Below are positions 7,227 to 14,305 of a DNA stretch of 20,242 nucleotides, in pieces. The translations under genes were made by a program, and so were the position numbers. The notes under the pieces are model-generated. The model made no database searches, was not told where the DNA came from, and saw nothing but the letters and a program-made list of their open reading frames with translations. Origin of the DNA: UKL13-2 sp043768625 (GTDB taxonomy: Bacteria; Pseudomonadota; Gammaproteobacteria; Burkholderiales; Usitatibacteraceae); the NCBI GenBank assembly GCA_043768625.1, contig JAYVKG010000242.1:1-20242 (forward strand), given 5' to 3'. How positions within the stretch are numbered: the stretch's first letter is position 1; each line of letters opens with the position of its first letter.

Positions 7227-8483
7227 TCAGTTTTTGCGACGAAACACGCGCGCTGTTTTAAATGTCTTGCGACCGCATTTTAGGCCATCGATTTGCAGGC
7301 GGCGCTTAAGCAGGAAATAAAATAGCAGCGGATTGCCATCACGGACGCGCTTCAGATGTTCGCCGACTTCCGGCTTCAACCAATTCCTTTCCAACAGTGA
7401 ATCGATGGAAAAGAGTATAAATACGCCGGGTATGGGTAGTTGGAACCATTCAACAATCGCCACTCCCGTTCGCGATACTTCAAAATGCGTTCAAGATACG
7501 CGAATCGATTGGTTTGCGGCAGCGCGGAAACATCAACGAACAAGCTGCTCTCGAATTCGCGCTCCACCATCAGGCGCGCGAACAATTGAAAGCACCCTAC
7601 TTCGCCAGCATCGATGCCTTTGTCCATGTCAATATTCAGCCCCGGACGTGCGCAATGCACCACTACTGCCCGCACACCGCGCTCTAATGAACGCCGCAAT
7701 TTCAATACGTTGCCTAGCGCCGGCTGCTGCGCCCTCCACCGCTTTTTCTTCACCGCCATGCGTATCCAGCGGCAGGTCATGCTTCGCCACTGCATCGTAA
7801 AAGCGGTTACACAGCGGAGACGGGGGATCGATGCGCATTGCCGCCAGTATCTAGTTTAATGCTAAAGCCCCACGCTTCACGACTTCGGAGACAGCATCCG
7901 CCGCATCGACGCGATAGGGATGAATCGACGCCACCCAGGCAATGCGGGAGCCATTTGCGGCCGCAATATCGTAGGCTTAAACATTGGGAATATAAAATGT
8001 TGAGCGGTCAAGTTGCGGCCCATCTGCTTCGTCATGAGTGTGGTCGCATGCCATCACCATTACTCGATTGCCGACAGGAAAAGCGGTCATCAGAGCGCGC
8101 AGTCTCACGAGATAGGCGCGATCAGCATTCTTTAGCGCAGGATCGACGCAAGCCGTATTGAGTTAGAAACGATACTGCGCGTGCACACAAAAATTCCATT
8201 TGTACCGCATTTTCGGTGCGACCCACGCGCCTCCGCCAGACTCGCCTTAACCCATTAGATGAACATGGCAGTCCCAGACATCGCCGGCATTAAGATTTTC
8301 AAATCCAGCCAAAAATGAAATTATGATTGCACAATGCGTCGCCCAGTTTTTCGCATGGGTTGAATAATTTGGTGCCTTCATCCAGGCGCAAAGGTGATGC
8401 CGGCATCGCCGCTCGGGCGATAGCGGCAGTTCCAATCCGGAAAAATTTCTTCTATTCATAGGTTTCTCCACGTGACGGGACAT
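7227..8483 (-). pseudogene. Decayed metal-dependent amidohydrolase (TIM-barrel) gene
   Basis: The minus strand can be read as one amidohydrolase-family protein of about 400 residues. The pieces include WDCHVHLMG (HxH metal motif), DRSTFYIPN, WVASIHPYR, PLCNRFYDAVAKHDLPLDTHGGEEKAV, a VVHCA His motif, CFQLFARLMVEREFESSLF, LLNGSNYP (normally GSDYP, so the metal-ligand Asp is Asn) and a C-terminal NPLLFYFLLKRRL. In the main frame there are four stops (8247-8249, 8163-8165, 7977-7979, 7851-7853). The stretch of roughly 7460-7700 is in another frame, so two compensating indels have occurred. The start is ATG 8483 or, better, ATG at 8457-8459 (MNRRNF, a possible Tat-like start). Scattered lesions point to long-standing inactivation rather than one sequencing error. 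It probably formed an operon with the adjacent desaturase pseudogene and lplT-plsC. Confidence 0.88.
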
Positions 8484-8490
8484 GATTCAA

Positions 8491-9171
8491 TTATTTGTGT
8501 ACATCAAGGAACTGCGTCATGTAGCCCAGCCTCGCTTCGCGAATTACCGTAAGGCCACAATTTCTGCTATAGCTAGTGCGATTTTGAAATGTCGCAAAAA
8601 GCATAGCCCCCTACTGGAATATCCGAATAATTAAGGTGTTCTGTGCCAGGCGGGTGATGGACACGGTGCATTTCAGGCCGCTGAAAAAAATCCCCAACAC
8701 CTGTGGCGTACTGGTGTTCAGATGTACCAACAATTGCGCTGCGCAGATCAAGCCCAAGCACCAGATAAACGAGCGTCGCAATCAACAACGAACTGGCTGC
8801 GACTTCGATTGGATATTTGTAAAAAGCGGTCAGGGTCTCCAGCCGACCAGGGCAGTGGTGCAATTAGTGGAAAACCCGTCACAGAAAACACTTTCGTGAC
8901 GGGCACAAAGCCACCAGTGAAAAACGAAACTCGCCGCAACATAAGCCATCGTTCAGCCAATCGCGGGATGTTAGGCATCCCAGTCAGAAACCGACTACAG
9001 ATGCCACCACGCTTTGACAATCACACCAATCATCAAAACAGCGCACAACTTAAATGAGGCGAGAAATAACACCCGATATTTCCATTCGCGCCGATTCGGC
9101 TGCTTCCAGCCGGGTCGGAAAAGCTCAACAAGCAGGCATGCAGCAAGTACGGCCAACAAAGCGGCATTTAC
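8491..9171 (-). pseudogene. Decayed fatty acid hydroxylase/sterol desaturase family gene
   Basis: The minus strand carries ordered fragments of a membrane di-iron hydroxylase. The N-terminal part, from about 9168, reads AALLAVLAACLLVELFRPGW, then VIVKAWWHL and a stop. Next comes FVFHWWLCARHE (His region), and after a frame change HHCPGRLETLTAFYKYP and FFQRPEMHRVHHPPGTEHLNYSDIP (His-rich motif). A further frame change returns to the first frame for a tail ending REARLGYMTQFLDVHK and TAA at 8491-8493. Several stops and at least two frameshifts break the gene, and part of the middle appears deleted. The family hydroxylates or desaturates lipids using clustered His ligands. Only 7 bp separate its end from the upstream end of the amidohydrolase pseudogene, so the two probably decayed together. 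Confidence 0.85.
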
Positions 9172-9224
9172 CTAGTCTCGTTTTTTTTATAACCAAATAT
9201 TTCGACATACCAGAGCAAAAAAAA

Positions 9225-9551
9225 TTATTGCGCTTTTAAGTATTCCATCACCGCCAGCAGCGACTCCCGTACCTGTTTTTTGTTTAACCAAAAATACACT
9301 TCCTTGCCAATCTTTTCGCGGCCCAACACACCCGCTTCGTGCAGTATCTTTAAATGATGCGAGATGGCCGACCGCGATAGCGTTGAAACATCGACAATCT
9401 GACCGACATTCAAACGTTCACCCGGCTCGAAAGTGAGCACGATACGCTGGCGGTGCTCGTCTCCCAATGCCGCAAACAATCGTGAAACGTTCTTCCAAGC
9501 CACAGGTATTGTTTTAGTGTAGTGTTTATTCATAGCGATATTCTTGGTCAT
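9225..9551 (-). CDS. ArsR-family winged-helix transcriptional regulator
   Basis: 108 residues. The core (about 20-100) is an ArsR/SmtB-type winged helix: RLFAALGDEHRQRIVLTF, then the recognition-helix region LSRSAISHHLKILHEAGVL and a beta-wing GREKIGKEVYFWL. The metal-binding ELCVCDL motif of ArsR/SmtB and other Cys residues are missing, so it is probably not a classic metal sensor. Its inducer is unknown. The start at ATG 9551 gives the longest product; ATG 9533 (residue 7) is an alternative that still keeps the whole domain. It is divergent from maeB across 174 bp, and a half-site-like repeat sits just upstream of its start, so autoregulation is likely. The downstream gene on the same strand is a pseudogene, so its original target may be lost. 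Confidence 0.9.
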   Translation of the reverse strand: MTKNIAMNKHYTKTIPVAWKNVSRLFAALGDEHRQRIVLTFEPGERLNVGQIVDVSTLSRSAISHHLKILHEAGVLGREKIGKEVYFWLNKKQVRESLLAVMEYLKAQ

Positions 9552-9573
9552 ATAGTTTTGTTTATCAAGCTAT
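9552..9573. promoter_or_regulatory. Candidate operator of the ArsR-family gene
   Basis: Immediately upstream of the ArsR start, ATAGTTTTG and TCAAGCTAT form an imperfect inverted repeat (ATAG-N-TT ... AA-N-CTAT). The 10-mer ATCAAGCTAT (9564-9573) reads ATAGCTTGAT on the other strand. The same sequence occurs at 19673-19682 in the arm of a stronger palindrome before the diguanylate cyclase gene. Position and symmetry fit an ArsR-type operator, but no binding evidence exists. Confidence 0.35.
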
Positions 9574-9725
9574 TTTTCTCTTTCCCTGTGAAACCGCATT
9601 GCGCAACGGCATGCGTCCATGGTCTGACAGGAACCTAGTCATGGCCGCGTGCTAAACTTGAATGCAGAATAAGCACCTGAATGGCACCGATAAAGCCATA
9701 AAAATCCTTAGAGTCTGGAGCTCGC

Positions 9726-12008
9726 ATGGCAACGCAGGATGACCTCAAAGAGGCCGCTCTCGAATATCACCGTTACCCCGTGCCGGGCAAGATAGAAATT
9801 GCCGCCACCAAACCATTGGCCACGCAGCGCGATTTGGCACTAGCCTACACGCCCGGTGTCGCGATGGTGTGCGAAGCGATCGTCAAAAATCCAGCCGAAG
9901 CCCGCAACCTTACCGCGCGCGGCAATCTGGTCGGCGTCATAACCAACGGCACGGCGGTGCTGGGCTTGGGTGCCATCGGTCCGCTGGCGGCGAAACCGGT
10001 GATGGAAGGTAAGGCGGTGCTGTTCAAAAAATTCGCTGGTATCGATGTGTTTGATATTGAAGTAAATGAGCGCGACCCGGACAAGTTGGTTGATATCATC
10101 GCCGCGCTTGAACCCACCTTTGGCGGCATCAATCTTGAGGACATCAAGGCGCCCGAGTGCTTCTATGTCGAGAAGAAGCTCCGCGAGCGCATGAAAATCC
10201 CGGTGTTTCATGACGATCAGCATGGCACCGCAATCATCGTGGGTGCGGCGATCGTCAATGGACTGAAAGTGGTCGGCAAGGATATTAGCCAAGTCAAGCT
10301 GGTCGCGTCTGGCGCGGGAGCGGCGGCATTGGCATGTCTGGACATGCTGGTTGCGCTTGGCATGAAAATGTCGCATATCTGGGTGACCGATATTGCCGGT
10401 GTGGTCTATCGCGGCCGCAAAGAAGAGATGGACCCAAACAAGGAGCGCTACGCGAAAGACACCAGTGCCCGCACTCTGAGTGAAGTTATTGGGGGAGCGG
10501 ACGTATTTCTCGGTCTTTCCGCGGGTGGCGTGTTGAAGTCCGATATGGTGAAACGCATGGGGCCCAAACCACTAATTCTGGCGCTCGCCAACCCTACCCC
10601 TGAAATCCTCCCGGAGCAGGTCCGTGAAGCGCGCGACGATGCCGTAATTGCAACCGGCCGCTCGGACTATCCCAATCAAGTGAATAATGTGCTTTGTTTT
10701 CCGTTCATCTTTCGCGGTGCGCTGGATGTCGGTGCGACCACTATCAATGAATCAATGAAACTCGCCGCAGTACACGCCATTGCCGAGTTGGCGCAAGCGG
10801 AGCAGTCCGATATCGTTGCGATGGCTTACGGGGAATCCACGTCTGGTTTCGGCAAGGATTACCTGATTCCAAAACCTTTCGACCCACGCCTGATCGCAAA
10901 GGTGGCTCCCGCAGTCGCGCGCGCAGCGATGGAGAGCGGCGTTGCTACCAGTCCAATCACCGACTGGCCCGCCTATATGCAGAGGCTGGATCAATTCGTG
11001 TATCACTCCGGCCTCATCATGAAGCACGTGTTCGCCAAGGCAAAGCTTGGCCCTAAGCGTATCGTCTACGCAGAGGGTGAGGAAGAACGGATATTGCGTG
11101 CCGTACAAATCGTGGTTGACGAAAAACTGGCACGACCAATTCTGGTGGGGCGGCCTGCGGTACTCGCGAAGCGCATTGTAAAATTCGGCCTGCGGCTGGA
11201 ATTGGATAAAGACGTCGACGTCGTCAATCCCGAATGGGACGAGCGCTATCGCGATTATTGGCAGGAATATTACCAACTGACCGCACGGCGTGGCGTATCA
11301 GAAACCTATGCCAAGATAGAAATGCGCCGGCGCCTCACACTGATCGGCGCGATGATGATGCACCGGGGCGAGGCCGACGGCATGGTTTGCGGCACCTTTG
11401 GTACCCACGACCTGCATCTGCAGTATGTCGATCAGGTGATCGGACGCCGCAAGGGCATTAATAATTTTTACGCCATGAATGTGTTGATGTTGCCCACACG
11501 CACTATTTTTATTTGTGATACCTACGTGAATCACGATCCGACGCCGGTACAAATCGCCGAGATGACGCTGCTTGCAGCCGAAGAAATCCGCCGCTTCGGC
11601 GTGGTGCCCAAGGTTGCCTTGCTGTCGCATTCGAGCTTCGGCACTTCCGACGCCCCATCTGCGGTGAAGATGCGGGTCGCTTTAGGCCTGATCAGACTGC
11701 AAGCACCGGACTTGGAGATTGAAGGAGAAATGCATGGCGACGCCGCACTGTCTGAGGACGTGCGGCGCGCAACCTTTCCCGCTTCACGCTTGAAAGGCGA
11801 GGCCAATTTGCTCGTCATGCCGACACTCGACGCCGCCAATATTGCCTTCAATCTGCTTAAAACATCAGCTGGCGGTGGCATTACCATCGGGCCGATATTA
11901 CTGGGCAGCGCGATGCCGGTTCATATCGTCACACCGACCGCCACGGTACGCCGCATCGTCAATATGACGGCATTAGCGGTAGTGGACGCACAGGACATGC
12001 GGAGGTAA
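9726..12008 (+). CDS. maeB: NADP-dependent malic enzyme (malic enzyme-phosphotransacetylase hybrid)
   Basis: 760 residues, the usual length of MaeB. It catalyses oxidative decarboxylation of malate to pyruvate with NADPH formation. The malic N-terminal domain holds Y41-TPGVA (catalytic Tyr) and K96 in MEGKAVLFK. Metal ligands are in NLEDI (Glu138, Asp139) and HDDQHG (162-167). The nucleotide-binding motif ASGAGAAAL follows. Residues from about 430 form a PTA/PTB-like domain, which in this family is regulatory (acetyl-CoA sensing) rather than a working phosphotransacetylase. GGAG at 9716-9719 is well spaced from ATG 9726. It is the first gene of a three-gene unit, with the VOC gene beginning 2 bp after its stop, and is transcribed away from the ArsR gene. 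Confidence 0.97.
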   Translation: MATQDDLKEAALEYHRYPVPGKIEIAATKPLATQRDLALAYTPGVAMVCEAIVKNPAEARNLTARGNLVGVITNGTAVLGLGAIGPLAAKPVMEGKAVLFKKFAGIDVFDIEVNERDPDKLVDIIAALEPTFGGINLEDIKAPECFYVEKKLRERMKIPVFHDDQHGTAIIVGAAIVNGLKVVGKDISQVKLVASGAGAAALACLDMLVALGMKMSHIWVTDIAGVVYRGRKEEMDPNKERYAKDTSARTLSEVIGGADVFLGLSAGGVLKSDMVKRMGPKPLILALANPTPEILPEQVREARDDAVIATGRSDYPNQVNNVLCFPFIFRGALDVGATTINESMKLAAVHAIAELAQAEQSDIVAMAYGESTSGFGKDYLIPKPFDPRLIAKVAPAVARAAMESGVATSPITDWPAYMQRLDQFVYHSGLIMKHVFAKAKLGPKRIVYAEGEEERILRAVQIVVDEKLARPILVGRPAVLAKRIVKFGLRLELDKDVDVVNPEWDERYRDYWQEYYQLTARRGVSETYAKIEMRRRLTLIGAMMMHRGEADGMVCGTFGTHDLHLQYVDQVIGRRKGINNFYAMNVLMLPTRTIFICDTYVNHDPTPVQIAEMTLLAAEEIRRFGVVPKVALLSHSSFGTSDAPSAVKMRVALGLIRLQAPDLEIEGEMHGDAALSEDVRRATFPASRLKGEANLLVMPTLDAANIAFNLLKTSAGGGITIGPILLGSAMPVHIVTPTATVRRIVNMTALAVVDAQDMRR

Positions 12009-12010
12009 CC

Positions 12011-12415
12011 ATGATTTCTGACCGTTTCGATCACCTATGCATCCATCCGCGTGATTTCGAAAAGTCGAAAAGGTTTTACCGTGAGGCGCTGGGCTGGCAG
12101 GTGGTTCGCGAATGGAAGGATGACCACGGCAACCAAAGCGTAATTCTCAGTGGTGGCGGCATTCGCCTAATGTTGCTCGAGTCCCACGACACGCTTGCTT
12201 GCAGCAACAAAACCGCTGCCATGGATAATTTCCAACCTCACGCTCCGACACTGCACCTGGACATTCATGATGTCAATAAAAGATTTGCACAAATTCCAGC
12301 CGGCGACCATATTGTGCAGACACCCCAGGACAACCGCTGGGGTACACGCTGGTTTGTGCTGAAGGATCCCGACGGCAATCTCATCGCATTTAACGAAATG
12401 CGACAAAAATCTTGA
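12011..12415 (+). CDS. VOC-family (glyoxalase/bleomycin resistance-like) protein
   Basis: 134 residues with the paired beta-alpha-beta-beta-beta modules of vicinal oxygen chelate proteins. The first is FDHLCIHPRDFEKSKRFYREALGW, and the second ends FVLKDPDGNLIAFNEM. Candidate metal ligands His8, His82 and Glu129 are in the expected strands, so it may be a metalloenzyme. The substrate cannot be inferred. It starts 2 bp after maeB stops, and its TGA overlaps the TTG start of the next gene (TTGA), so it is embedded in an operon. It is not necessarily functionally related to malic enzyme. Confidence 0.88.
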   Translation: MISDRFDHLCIHPRDFEKSKRFYREALGWQVVREWKDDHGNQSVILSGGGIRLMLLESHDTLACSNKTAAMDNFQPHAPTLHLDIHDVNKRFAQIPAGDHIVQTPQDNRWGTRWFVLKDPDGNLIAFNEMRQKS

Positions 12416-13371
12416 ATCCTGGAAGTTTCACTGCACCAAAACCGCTTTTGCCTGGCGGATCAATCGGCCTCTTCGCTCCATCCGGTGTTGTTAACCTACC
12501 TCGCATGAATGAGGCAGTTTTGGCTTTGACTGCGCGTGGATACCGGGTCGTTGTCGCACCTGCAAGCCAAAGGCAATGGCGCTATTTCGCCGGCACCGAC
12601 GATGAGCGTCTTGCCTCGTTTCATACCATGCTGGCCGACACCACGATAGACGCAATGATGATGGTGCGGGGCGGCTATGGATGGTCGCGCCTGCTGGACC
12701 GAATCGACTGGCATGCGGTGGCGACGAGTGCCAAAACTTTTGTGGGCTTCAGCGATTTCACTGCCTTCAATCTTGCTGCCCTGGCGAAGGCGCGGTTAAT
12801 TACTTTTGCGGGACCTGGTGCAGCCGTTGATTTCGGTGGGACGGATGGTGCGAGCGCAACGCTGACGATCCAGGCTCAGGTTGACCACGGTTTTATGGAG
12901 GCGTACTGCTGGCCAGCGTTGGCGGGCGAATCCATATCTGCCGGACCGTTTAACGACAGCTTCACTTACCGCCCGTGCACCATCACTGGTAATCTGTGGG
13001 GCAGCAATCTGTCGTTGCTTACCCATCTGATCGGGACGCCATTTTTGCCCGACATCAGTGACGGTATCTTGTTCATCGAAGAAATCGGCGAGGCCCCCTA
13101 CGCCGTGGAGCGCATGCTATTGCAACTCCATCATGCTGGCATTCTGCAAAAACAAAAAGCGCTGATCATGGCGGATTTTTCTGACTGCGAACCTGAGCCG
13201 GATCGGTTCCCATATTCGATGGAACACGTGGTCGAAACCATGCGCGAGCTGCTGCCCATTCCAGTACTGACCGGACTGCCGTTTGGCCATGTGGCAAAAA
13301 AACTCACCCTGCCCTACGGCGCGGTTGCTACGCTTAGTATTGTGCCGGGCGCGTTTACGCTGCGTTATTAA
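12412..13371 (+). CDS. ldcA: LD-carboxypeptidase (LdcA/MccF-like, S66 family)
   Basis: 319 residues, typical of S66 peptidases. These enzymes remove the terminal D-Ala from cytoplasmic murein tetrapeptides during recycling; MccF relatives cleave microcin C. The catalytic triad is visible: Ser114 in GFSDFTA, Glu223 in FIEEIGEAPY and His293 in PFGHVAKK. The N-terminal LLPGGSIGLFAPSG segment is standard and begins too close to the upstream gene for any other start, so the TTG at 12412, overlapping the VOC stop, is chosen. No good Shine-Dalgarno precedes it, which suggests translation by coupling. No signal peptide is present, consistent with a cytoplasmic enzyme. Confidence 0.92.
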   Translation: MNPGSFTAPKPLLPGGSIGLFAPSGVVNLPRMNEAVLALTARGYRVVVAPASQRQWRYFAGTDDERLASFHTMLADTTIDAMMMVRGGYGWSRLLDRIDWHAVATSAKTFVGFSDFTAFNLAALAKARLITFAGPGAAVDFGGTDGASATLTIQAQVDHGFMEAYCWPALAGESISAGPFNDSFTYRPCTITGNLWGSNLSLLTHLIGTPFLPDISDGILFIEEIGEAPYAVERMLLQLHHAGILQKQKALIMADFSDCEPEPDRFPYSMEHVVETMRELLPIPVLTGLPFGHVAKKLTLPYGAVATLSIVPGAFTLRY

Positions 13372-13448
13372 CGCTATCAAGATATCCGTCCGAATCTAAA
13401 ACTTGATTAGGTGGGTGGCCTCGTGCGTGCAGGAGGAACCCGACTCGC

Positions 13449-14013
13449 CTATCCAAAAGAAAATCCCAACAGCACGATCACCGCCATTGCCGCAAAAATA
13501 ATAGCCGCCACGATCCGGATTAGCTTAAGCGGCAACCTCGGCGCGGCTCTTTCACCCAATATCACTGCCGAAATATCGGCGATCATCATTCCCAAGGTCG
13601 TGCCCGCGACCACTTACATCAGATCCGGATACCGCGCGGCAAGGGCGATTGTGACAAGCTGCGTCTTGTCGCCGATCTCGGCGAAAAAAAACGTGGCGAA
13701 CGTGAGCGCGAATACGCCGTAGACCGATTTTGAATTTGGCGCGCTGTCGAGCTTGTCTGGTTTCAGCGCCCAAAGCGCAATGGCAGCGAAAGAGAATCCG
13801 TGAAGCCAGCTTAATACGTCCGGGCTGATCGCATTACGAATGAATTCGCCCAATGAACCGGCAAGACCCTGATTAAGCAGAGTGGCAAAGGGGATACCGA
13901 GAATGATGGGCACCCGTCGGCGAAAGCGTGCGGCCAGAAGCAGCGCGAACAACTGCGTTTTGTCGCCAATCTCGCCGATCGCGACAACCAGCGTTGAAAC
14001 GAAAAAAATCCAT
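13449..14013 (-). pseudogene. Broken GDT1/UPF0016 (TMEM165-like) manganese exporter gene
   Basis: The minus strand encodes a six-helix UPF0016 protein with two copies of the signature EIGDKTQ: EIGDKTQLFALLLAARF near the start and AEIGDKTQLVTIALAARY in the second half. Two lesions break it. First, the apparent ATG at 14011-14013 is out of frame with the body; the run of seven T (seven A at 14002-14008 on the plus strand) needs six T to give MDFFVSTLVVAIGE in frame. Second, a TAA at 13614-13616 interrupts RYPDLM-VVAGTTLG, after which the frame stays open to TAG at 13449-13451. Both sites could be mutations or base-call errors. The yybP-ykoY element upstream supports a manganese export role, known for this family. 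Confidence 0.85.
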
Positions 14014-14082
14014 ATTCACACCGGGCGAGCTGGACGACGATAACAGATGACATGCGATATCCGTCCGACTCGGAACAACATT

Positions 14083-14190
14083 GCACGCCAAAAGTCTCGC
14101 CAAACCCATCGGCCGAATACGCCATGGCACGAGGCCAAGTATGTTGACGTAATCTCCTCCGTGGTGGAGGGAGGCTACTCCCTGATGACA
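14083..14190 (-). ncRNA. yybP-ykoY manganese riboswitch
   Basis: Read on the minus strand, the sequence has the conserved blocks of this aptamer in order and spacing. CAGGGAGTAGC is at about 14174-14184, GTCAACATACT at about 14139-14149, and GGCGAGACTTTTGG at about 14088-14101, with pairable arms between them (including CCTCC/GGAGG). The family binds Mn2+ and turns on manganese exporters such as MntP and GDT1/Alx-type genes. Here it lies about 70 bp upstream of the broken GDT1 gene on the same strand. The expression platform was not resolved. It is transcribed divergently from the molybdopterin oxidoreductase gene. Confidence 0.9.
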
Positions 14191-14305
14191 AAAATAATGT
14201 AACACCGTTTCCGCTATGGCTCCGTCCAGACCATACTTGGGTTATCGTGTAAATTGCCGCTGTTGGTTCGACACACCATATAGACCCGCCAGTACTGGAG
14301 AAAAC

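Noticed and set aside
7838..8161. 107-codon plus-strand open frame in the pseudogene region
   Set aside because: The minus strand shows amidohydrolase homology throughout; the plus frame has no protein-like features.
9840..10376. 178-codon minus-strand open frame inside maeB
   Set aside because: It is antisense to the conserved malic enzyme core and has no ribosome binding site or motif.
13376..13407. ATCAAG...CTTGAT inverted repeat after ldcA
   Set aside because: The stem is only six bases with a 20-base loop and no T-run. It resembles part of the shared half-site, but sits between convergent gene ends, so it is more likely chance.
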